A stretch of 64,000 bases of DNA from Haematococcus lacustris (lineage: Eukaryota > Chlorophyta > Chlorophyceae > Chlamydomonadales > Haematococcaceae), in contig JASKMD010000021.1 in assembly GCA_030144725.1 (NCBI GenBank), positions 248,001-312,000 of the forward strand. The letters run 5' to 3'. Each line of letters starts with the position of its first letter. Position 1 is the first letter of the stretch. Below are positions 11,319-20,900 of this stretch, one piece after another. The notes under the pieces were generated by a model that was not told where the DNA came from, ran no database searches, and saw nothing but the letters and a program-made list of their open reading frames with translations. A program made the position numbers and the translations under genes.

Positions 11319-12512
11319 GCAGGGACGGATGCAGGGATGGAGGGGGGGGCGCAGGGACGGATGCAGGGATGGAGGGGGGGGCGCAGGGACAAACGCAGGG
11401 ATGGAGGGGGGGGTGCAGGGACAGACGCAGGGACGACTTGGGGGCGCAGGGACGAACGCAGGGATGGAGGGGGGGGTGCAGGGACGAACGCAGGGATGGA
11501 GGGGGGGGGTGCAGGGACGAACGCAGGGCCAAGTGCAGGGACGGATTCAGGGATGACGGGCGCAGGGACGAGTGCAGGGATGAGCGCAGGGACGAGCGCA
11601 GGGATTAAGGGCGCAGGGACGAGTGCAGGGATGAGCGCAGGGGCGAGCGCAGGGATGAACGCAGGGACGAGTGCAGGGACTACGGGCGCAGGGACGCGTG
11701 CAGGGATGAGCGCAGGGACGAGCGCAGGGATTACGGGCGCAGGGACGAGTGCAGGGACGAGTGCAGGGACGAGCGCAGGGATGAGCGCAGGGATGAACGC
11801 AGGGATTACGGGCGCAGGGACGAGTGCAGGGATGAGCGCAGGGACGAGCGCAGGGATTACGAGCGCAGGGACGAGCGCAGGGATGACGGGCGCAGGGACG
11901 AGTGCAGGGATGAGCGCAGGGACGAGCGCAGGGATGACGGGCGCAGGGACGAGTGCAGGGCTGAGCGCAGGGACGAGTGCAGGGATTAGCGCAGTGACGA
12001 GCGCAGGGATGACGGGCGCAGGGACGAGTGCAGGGAAGAACGCAGGGACGAGTGCAGGGATTCTGGGCGCAGGGACGAATGCAGGGATGACGGGCGCAGG
12101 GATTAGTGCAGGGACGAACGCAGGGACGAATGCAGGGATTACGGGTGCAGGGACGAGTGCAGGGATGAACGCAGGGACGAGTGCAGGGACGAGCGCAGGG
12201 ACGAGTGCAGGGCTGTTGGGCGCAGGGACGAGTGCAGGGATGAGCGCAGGGACGAGCGCAGGGATGACGGGCGCAGGGACGAGTGCAGGGATGAACGCAG
12301 GGACGAGTGCAGGGATTATGGGCGCAGGGACGAATGCAGGGATGAACGCAGGGACGAGTGCAGGGATTATGGACGCAGGGACGAATGCAGGGATGCAGGG
12401 ATGCTGGGATGCAGGGACGAGTGCAGAGATGACCTGGGGGTGCAGGGACGAATGCAGGGATGCTGAGACGAGTGCAGGGACGATTGCAGGGACGAATGCA
12501 TGGATGACGGGC
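11319..12512 (+). repeat. Left subterminal minisatellite of family B (GCAGGGACGAG units)
   Basis: About 1.2 kb of 10-12 bp units, GCAGGGACGAGC / GCAGGGATGAGC / GCAGGGATTACGG, arranged in higher-order groups. The mirror-image array (TCCCTGCGCTCG) lies at 24703-25107. The long open frames over it (Gly-Ala-Thr-Ser repeats on +, Val-Pro-Ala repeats on -) are repeat artefacts. Probably recognition sites for the element's proteins (inference from CACTA biology). Confidence 0.85.
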
Positions 12513-12521
12513 GCCATCTGA

Positions 12522-12526
12522 TTACA
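12522..12526 (-). terminator. TGTAA polyadenylation-type signal of family B transposase
   Basis: TGTAA on - about 50 bases after the transposase stop at 12577. Confidence 0.5.
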
Positions 12527-12576
12527 ATCAGCACATCCTCATCATTATGTTGTGACCTGAACGACAGGGACAGTGG

Positions 12577-15500
12577 CTAGTGCTGCTTGCTGAGGCTGTT
12601 GTATGGAACAAAGTACATGTCCCCATGGCCCTCGCCTGTGGGGAAGAAGGACACGAACAGAGTGTGCAGCTGCTCCCCATTCACTGCAAACCACTCAGCA
12701 GGACCAGCACCTGCCTCCTTTGTCCTGAACTTGGCGCGTCGATGGTAGGGTAGGGTTGCCTGGGTTGGCTGCTCCTGTGGGACGGCGGCTGGCCCCTTGG
12801 CCACACGGGTTGAGCGACGTTGTCGGTTGATGGTCCCACCATTGTGGAGGGGCGGAACGGAGTGACCAGACCGGTCTGGTGGTGGTGCTGCTGCTGCTGC
12901 TGCTGCCTCGGCTTCCCCTGCTGCTGCCTCTGCTGCTGCTGCCCCTGCTCCTCCTCCTGTTGCTTCTGTTGCTGCTGCTCCTGCTGCTGATGTCGCTGCT
13001 GCCGCTGTTGCTGCTGCTGCTGGCTTTGGATCTGTTGCCCGCCGTTTGGCCGCTGTGTCCTGTGGGGCTGGTCTCTTGCGCCCGGGTGTGCGTGCTGCGG
13101 CTGCTGCTGCTCCCTCTGCTGGCTCTGGTTCAGGGCCCATGCCATGCAACAAGTTGGGCAGGCCACCCACAGGGTAGACGGGGAACAGCCTTGCGATGGC
13201 CACTCGCAGGAAGCGGCCTCGGATGAATGGATGCTCTAGTCGCACCCAGAACTGAATGTGGGCCGCATACTCGTTCACAGTGGACAAGCTGGCTCTGTAG
13301 TAGTACTTATCCATGGCCCAGCTGTTGTTGCGCTTTTCTGCACGTTTGTACGCCACACTGAACATCAGCTGCTGTGTGCACTCTGCACGGGTGAAGTACC
13401 ATACCCGCCCCGGCACGTTAGGGGGCTGGGCAGGAGCACCACAGGTGGCAGGGGGAGTAGAGAACAGGTCGAGCACATCCTGCTCACACCAGCCGCTGCC
13501 CTCACCATTCAACCCAGCGTTGAGCTCCCCCACCATAGTGCAGACCGCCTGGCGCACCCACTGCTCCCCACCCGTGACTGGGCACTGACGGTATCCAGCG
13601 CCAACCAATTGGCAGTTCCTCTCTGCTTCTGGCTGTGCGTCCTCCACTGTGGTGGGGGCCCGGACCTGACCTGCCCCACCGATGGGGCGCTCCACCAGTT
13701 CCCTTGCCTCATCCTCTGCCCCCCCCCGCTGTGACCCCATCGGCTCACCCTCTGCTCCCTGCTGCGATTGGTGCCCACCCTCCTCATCCTCCCCACCCTG
13801 CAGCGCCCGGATCTTGTGCAGGAAACGCTGAGCTTGGCGGTACACCTTCTCACGCAGGCAGGCTGAGAGGCCAATGGTAGAACCAGGTGCATGCTTGCCT
13901 CCCCAGCGCTTCATGTACTGCATGGCACGCTCCAACCAAAACTCAGCATCACGAAAGCTGCGGCCACGTTGCAGCTCTTGATACAGCACGTTGCAGCTCT
14001 TGATACATCACAACAAGCAATGCACTGCATTAGAAATCATAGTTACATGGTAAGTGAGCATCATAGTTACCTTTGGAGGGGTGTTATAGGCTATCTTATT
14101 CGTGGTCATAAACTAGGAGGGGCTATTGGTCTCGAAGATGGTGGTGTAGCTGACATCAACGCCCTACTGCTCACTCACCGGCATACACACATATGGAGGT
14201 TGGGAGAGAACATGTGGGCCGGGACATGCAGCTCCACCTTGTGCTTCTCCAGCTTCTTAGCGTAGTCGAGCAGGTTGTCGAAGCCCTTTTGGATGTTGGC
14301 CTCCACTGTTGCAGGTGTGTCAGCACCTGGCAAAAGTAGCATTTGACTGTGTTATCAAAGCACTCCATGATGGTGATCATTATGGTGGTCCTGGTAACAA
14401 TAGATCCTCAGCTACATCTATAACCTACATACCTGGCGTTAGATAGTGCAACACGGCTTGGACCAGGTGCTCCCACAGCTCAAAGTGAAGTCGCCGGCTG
14501 GTTGTGTTGCGCTTCATGATGTCCAAGAACACGTACTCCCACTCATGCTTGAGGAAGTTCATGTAGTCGTCCATGATCCAGGCACTGCAAAGCAAACACA
14601 ACCTATTCATCTCGTGTGTATATGCTCCTACCTTAAGCACAATTAGTCACAGATTACAAACATTGCATAGCAACTCCTTGTCTTACACTCCTGTGCTGCC
14701 CTAGTCCCAGTTCTGCTAGTGTTGCTCCCATTGCCCCTGTTGATTTGTCATCGTACCTGCATTTGACACTGTGATGGGGCTTGCGTCCGTAGTCAACTGG
14801 CACGCGGATGTGCTTGAAGCGCTCCTCAATGAGCTTCCGTTCATGGGTGTCGAAAGGGCTGTTCTCCTTGGTAGAAAGCAGCCACAGCAGGTGGCTTTTC
14901 ACCAGCCCAAAAAGCAGGCTGTGGGCTATGGGCACGACATGGACCCACGTGCCCTCCACGTACCGAAGGAACTCCAGGATGAGAGCAGGGCGGTTACAGC
15001 CATGCTGGCCAGGCTTCAGGCCCACATGCTCCTGACCCCCATGCTCTAAAGCGGCCTTCATCAGGTCTCCCCGCAGCTTGAACTCCTCAGCCGTCAGGCG
15101 CATGCACGCATCCATCATATGCACCTTGGCTGGAGCTGCTTCACCGGCAGCCATAGGCGTTGGAGGTCTGACTGCTGGGGGGATTGTAGGTGCGTCCACA
15201 GGTTCGACGTAGCCCATGGGATGGACTCCTTCCTTGCCATGCTTTGGGGTACTGAGCCAGCACCACATGCAGTTCATGTTGGCGCCCGCTTGCATGCCAC
15301 CAGACCAAGCAGCCCTGCAACCACAGGGTGCCACATGTTGGTGATGACGTTGTGAGGCCTGCCTCATAGTGCACCCCTGGTTGTAACAACTTGCCTGGCT
15401 GGAGTGTCTGCCACCAAACTGATCACGATAGGGTACAGCCGGGGGCCCTCAGTGGGGCGGTCGCCAAGGGTCTCACTGCGCAGGTGGATGTGCTTGGAGC

Positions 15501-17727
15501 TGTCTGGTCCCAGCGCTCCCTGGAAAGCCTCGAAGATGGGCTTCATGTAGCCGGTGACATGCGAGTCAGCTGAAGTCTTGTTGTCGATGATGACGCCCAG
15601 GATGGCCCAGGTGTCGTCCTTGCCCCGCACATGATCTGGGACGTCCACCAACTGGAGCTCACAGACAACAAAACACAAGGCGGGCATCAGTGAAAAGCTA
15701 TGCATGGTGTCAACCTGCATGGACAGGCTGGGTGTTGCACTGATGGTTGTGTATGTAGGGGCAAGTCAATGTTTGGTGTCAAGGATACTAGGTTGATTGC
15801 TCACCTGCATGACAATCACTCCCACTGATTTCTTGTTGATGCTCACCCAGTCCAGCCCTAAGCTGACCCTCACAGCGTACGGGTTATCATACACATCAGG
15901 CGTAACATGCTCCCGAATGTGGGCAGCGGCAGGGCCTACATGTGATGCAACCAAATGAACCACACGTTGATGGGCTATGGATTTATTGTTGTTGTCCTCC
16001 AATATGCACCTGTCATGCACACACTCTTACTTGCAGCAAAGGAGCCTGGTTCTGTATTCACTGGGCGCTCCAGGAGCCACTTCTTGACTTGGGGGTTGTT
16101 CATGAGGATGTTCAGGGTGTCCTCAAGGCCGTGAAGGTAGATGCTGCTACGTGCCTCAATGGAACCACTCTCTGTCATGGCATAGTACAGCACCACATAA
16201 TGGCATGCGTCACAAAGACACCATCATTGTCTATAGGGGAGTATGGGAGAATAGGAGGTGAGCTGGGAGGTGGTGGTATGAAGCTCAATGGATGCATGTG
16301 AATGTGCTGTTACCTGTCACAAAACGGGTTTCACCACACTGTGGATGAGGGCATACGTCCTTCAAGTGATGTTGCCATTGGTTCCTGTGGCAATCATACA
16401 ACTCAAGTGGACGTTGCATTGTAGGTGGTGGAGTATGTGGTGGAGTATGTGGTGGAGTATGTGGTGGAGTATGTACATGTGACTCACCGAAGCAGGTGCG
16501 GATAGACATGTCCTGGACAGGTCTTGCCGTTGCAGACGTGTACACGTTCCTCCTCACTGCCCAACGCATCAATCAAGCCGTAGAACCGGTGCGTTGTTGA
16601 AGGGAGCAAGGTCTTGCCCTTGCCCATGCAGTTGTCCAACAGCTCCAGCACGTCCTTCATCTGCTGGTCAGACGGCTTGGCCTTGATGTAGTACTCACAC
16701 AAGTGCCGGACAAGGTCCAGCATTCTGACATCTGGCCTGGCAGGATACACAAGCTCGTTGCTGAGAAGTGCATCCTTGTCCTTGCTGTTCTTGTTGTTGC
16801 GGCGAAAGACTGGGCCGCCACCAAGTGCTGCTGCCCTGACATCCCCCCCTCCCTCCCCACCCCCAACCCCCCCTCCACCCCCGCCTCCCCCTCCACCATC
16901 GCCCCCCCCTCCACCGCCTCCCTCCCCTCCACCGCCCCCCCCTCCACCGTCTCCCTCATCTCCATCTCCCTCTCTGCCTTCCCGTCGATGCTGAGGGTTG
17001 CCTCCATTCCAACCCCCCCAACCTGACTGTGGCCCTACTCCCGGCAAGGACCCACCCCCTCTTGTGCCGCCTACCCTCCCTTGGATCCCACTAACACCGC
17101 TTGTCCCATCGCCTGTACCACCCACTCCTCCGTTGGACGCCTGGGATCAAGATTTGAGACATGGAAACTCATTCGTTAATGACACACAGTAACATAACTA
17201 TAAGCGACCGAGCATGAATCATCAATGTGACACGCCTAACCTGAGCTGGCGGTAGTTGCTTGGGTGTAGAAGGGCCAGGCAAGCTGCTGGTCTCATTGTT
17301 TATGGCCTCACTGTGCCCTTTGTGAGCCTCGACTCTCTACATGACAAACAACGACAATGGTACGTTAGTGAAACTGTCCTTGACAGCTCCATGTCGTTCT
17401 ACCTTACCCTGTCTGTTGCCCCCATACTTCTCATGTACTGAGCCATGAAGAGCCGTGGATTGCCTCCGTGTCCCTGTAATAGTAGCTAGTGACACTTGCT
17501 TGGCAATACATGCTAGTAAGATCTGAGCGTCCTCCCTCAAGCCGTACCGGTGTCAAGCGCTGTGGCGGTGGCGCTGGTGATCGCTTGCACTGTGTCCCTC
17601 TTGTCGCCGCCGCCTGCTGATGGCCATCGATGCCAGCGATCGTACCAATAGCTGTATCTCTAGTGCGGCCGAAGTCATGAGCTACTGTAGAAGCGGGCCG
17701 CTTATAACCACCGACACCAATCATCAT
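12577..17727 (-). CDS. Tnp2-type (CACTA/EnSpm) transposase, family B, 12 exons, 1309 aa, intact
   Basis: Exons on - (5' to 3'): 17548-17727, 17408-17473, 17241-17336, 16488-17140, 16314-16384, 16031-16171, 15805-15935, 15395-15714, 14757-15314, 14433-14584, 14187-14326, 12577-13998. All phases close. Exon 8 could instead start at 15657 (minus 19 residues, matching family A better). The 15315-15394 intron uses a GC donor. Exon 4 encodes a long Gly-rich stretch, then VCNGKTCPGHVYPH; exon 5 has CPHPQC. Catalytic candidates are Asp431 (SLGLDWVSINKKSVGV), Asp549 (VADTPAR, then CMWC) and Asp744/745 (WIMDDY). The last exon has Gln/Ala-rich repeats and ends LFVSFFPTGEGHGDMYF, matching family A. It shares six intron positions and phases with the family A gene but is far diverged in sequence. 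Role: nuclear DDE transposase for family B ends. Confidence 0.83.
12880..13035. repeat. CTG-type trinucleotide tract within transposase last exon
   Basis: An imperfect GCTGCTGCTG run encodes alanine-rich low complexity in the transposase frame on - (and leucine or glutamine in the other frames). It keeps the frame and is part of exon 12. The poly-leucine open frame on + is an artefact. Confidence 0.75.
13965..14008. repeat. 22-bp tandem duplication at the last splice acceptor of family B transposase
   Basis: The 22-bp unit CACGTTGCAGCTCTTGATAC.. is present twice, 13965-13986 and 13987-14008. On - this duplicates the acceptor ATCAAG|AGCTGC. Using the upstream one gives an exon start at 13998 and keeps frame with a donor at 14186/14187. 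Confidence 0.7.
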
Positions 17728-17916
17728 CAGCAGGCGACTAAGGACCAGCCTGTAGATTCATTGTTATAACAGGCGATGCCTATCTCAGTATCCCTGAATG
17801 CCGGTGGCTCTTCGACACACTCACATTTCTTGCTTAACATTTGTGGCGGTGTCTGAAGAACACAGAACGGAGGAAGATACAACAACGAAGAATGTCTGTA
17901 ACCGTAACTGTGCTTG
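17728..17916. promoter_or_regulatory. Presumed bidirectional promoter of family B gene pair
   Basis: A 189-bp interval between divergent ATGs at 17727 (-) and 17917 (+). No clear TATA box. The same layout occurs in family A at 848-996 (149 bp). Confidence 0.5.
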
Positions 17917-20900
17917 ATGAGGGCGATGGAGTCATTGAGAGCTTCGACGTTACTGATTATACTTCAGCGGAGACATTATCGCAGCACCCTGATGTCTCTC
18001 CACCTCTGCAAAGTGGACATCTCCAGCGATGAACAAGTTACCTATACCGGCATGATGGAGCCGGAGAAGGTCCAGGCACTTGCTCGTCTGCTCATAAACA
18101 AGAAGCAGGACAAGGCTTGGTTTACTGCATGTGCTAGTATGAAGTGTGGCACCTTCAAACCTGAGAAGGGCTATGTCGATGTCCTTCTGTATGCCCAACA
18201 AAGGTGTGTTGGAGTGTGGTACAACATGACATCCCCCCTTGCTGGTGACATCACTGTGTCTGCTATACTTACAGGCACCTCCTCCGCCCCAACCACCAAG
18301 CCTGGGCCTGCTGCCAGTCTCACCGCGCATGTACAGATATGGAGGGCAGGCCATCAAGGGCATTGGTGCATCTGCTGGATCGTCAGCTGGGAAGGCCTCT
18401 AAGCCTGCAACCAAGGTATGCCACTGTCATGATGCCTGTTTAGGGTGATAGGTGTTCGTTGCTGTAATTAGATATGCTGACTTAATTAGGTATGATGACC
18501 TAGGTAGTATTCCATGCGCTGCCATGTTCAGATCGTGACTCCACCGGCTCGTACAGGCCATGAGGACAGCCTGCTGGATAGTCTAGATGAAGGCATGGAG
18601 GAGGAGCTATCTGAGGTGTCAGATGAGGAAGAGGATGACGAGCCCCGTGCTAAACGGGTAGGTCATGCATGGAGGCTCTGCTCACAACCAGGAAGCCTGT
18701 GTTGCTTTAGTCGTGTGGTGACTATTGTGCTTGCCCTGCTGACTTGCAGGCTGCGGCAGGAGCTGGTGCTGGCTCACTGGGCAAGCGACCCGCAAAGATA
18801 ACAGTAAGTGGAAGAGATATCTGGGTCACCATGGGGCCATGCATGATGCGCGTGTATGGTAACTTGTTGTAAACATGCAGTTGCGCGGTCATGCTCGTGG
18901 CCTCGTTGCTGCCAGCCCCAGGAAGCATGGGCAGACAAGGGTGGAGGAGGGTGAGGAGGGGGATGACGAGGAGATTTTTGCCAAGAAGCGGGTAAGGCTA
19001 ACACCTGTTGAGGAGCTGCATGTTGTGTCTGAGTATGTTGTTGTTGAGGGGCTGCATGTTGTTGAGCTGCATGCTATGTCTGTCTAATCCGCCCATCACC
19101 TATGCCTTGACAGGGCAGGCGAGGAAGTGACAAAGCGCCCAAGAGTAAAGGCATCAGCAAGGGGCAGGACAAGGGACAGAAGAAGAGCATGGAGAAGGGC
19201 CAGGCTCAGGGCAAGGAGGACGCCCAGGAGGAGGGCGAGGAGGAGGGGCAAGAGAAGGAGAAGGAGGAGGGCAAGGAGAAGGGGAAAGGGAAAGGGAAGA
19301 GGAAGGAGGGCAAGGAGGTGAATGCCTGCAAGGTGGACTGATGCCTCATGTCATCATGCAACACTATGGATAATGATTTTCATGAGCTGCTAAAATTGCC
19401 TAGAGTCTGCTCTGCAGGACTCTTCTCACAATTCATTCGGTAATGATGAGGACGGGAAAAAGGTGTGTGTGTGTGGGCATGCTGGCACATGCATGCAATT
19501 CTGCCCCGTGATGAATGTCACAATTATATGCGCTTGTGGTTCGCAGGCGTTTAAGTGTGTGATGACAGAGTCAGGGAAAGCCTGGGTCAAGTTCGGTATG
19601 AGAACTTACTTGCCTGTAAGATCATAGTGTAGCTACGACTATTGCACATGGATTGACTTGAAACATGTTGAACGACTTGAAAGCTGTGCACATGCAGGAG
19701 TATCCTGTTGGCGATGAGCCTCATGGGATGCTCTGCAAAAAGAGCATGAAAGAAGAAATTTCAAAGTGGCCTGCAGCGGAATTTGCAGCGCTCGGGGCTG
19801 TCGTGCTGGCCCTTGAGGTCGAGTTTGAAGGAAAACTGCCCCCGTGTGTGAGTATAGGTCCCATAACTAGCAATTTCATGGTTGCAACGCAACATGCACA
19901 TGCAGGATACATCATTTGTGAATGATGATCGTAGGTGAACATTAGTGACGAATGGGAGGTCGCCGCTGCAGAAGAGAACAAGGTGTTGTCTAGCAGATAT
20001 GCATACAGACGATGGGAGGATGAGGATTGAGTTATGTCAATTGACCTTTGATTACCACATGCAGCATGCACACTATGCTCATCGTGCGCATCATGCATGC
20101 ATAAGGCTTCAAGCACCGTGCCTACACCCCACACGCAGGTGAGCGCATGACACTGAACCATGGCCTGCATTTATGTAATACTGCAGGCAGGCCGGGTGGC
20201 TAAGAGAGGCGAGGAGGCACAGCCGAGCGCGCCAGCATCGAAGCAGGGACCCTTGGACCTGACTATCGATGACAGTGATGAAGAGGTTGGTCTAAGTATG
20301 TGTATGGAAAACCGCTCATATCTGCATAACCATGGATAATTGGCACCTACTCATTAAAGCCTGATGAGCTAATACGCATGACTGTGCATGTAATTGGGCG
20401 TAATTGCTTGATGTCCATATGTGATGTACATCACATAATGACGTTAATGATGTGTGGTACATCTAGATAGCTGTGAGGGACATAGACCCAGAACGTGGAT
20501 TGAATGTGTGATTGTAGGGAACCAGCCAAGTGGGAGGAGAGAAGAAGAGGACGGCAGCAGAGAGAGACTCGTCAAGCCAACCTGTGAGTCATCACAGCAT
20601 GTGGGGCATCATACATGTTGATGATGTGTAGAGCATTGACAATGACAGTAACCAATGTCGTGAATTCAGGCCCTTAAGGAGCGTATTGCCAAGCTGGAGG
20701 CTATGCTCCCCAAGCATCATCAGCTGAACGCCATGCAGACCAAGCTGCAAAAGCTGGACGCATTGCAGGCCATGGTAGAGAGGATGGAGGCCATGATGGA
20801 GGGACTATTTGACCTGAAGATGCACAAGCAGCAGGACAAGGCGGCGGCGGCTGACCAGGTTTGACAGTGGAGCCAAAGCAGCATGTCACTTGTCATTTAC

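Noticed and set aside
11315..12521. Open frames of ~400 residues with Gly-Ala-Thr-Ser or Val-Pro-Ala repeats on both strands
   Set aside because: They follow the GCAGGGACGAG minisatellite, lack splice or domain features, and reappear wherever that repeat occurs (24.7-25.1, 34.6-35.3, 36.8-37.5 kb).
12879..13226. Poly-leucine membrane-like protein on +
   Set aside because: Antisense of the alanine/glutamine-rich low-complexity part of the family B transposase exon 12.
18214..18274. Alternative donor at 18203 (AAAG|GTGTGT) for accessory exon 1
   Set aside because: Its phase would force a frame in exon 2 that does not lead into the clear phase-0 exons downstream; the donor at 18214 fits, though this junction remains the least certain.
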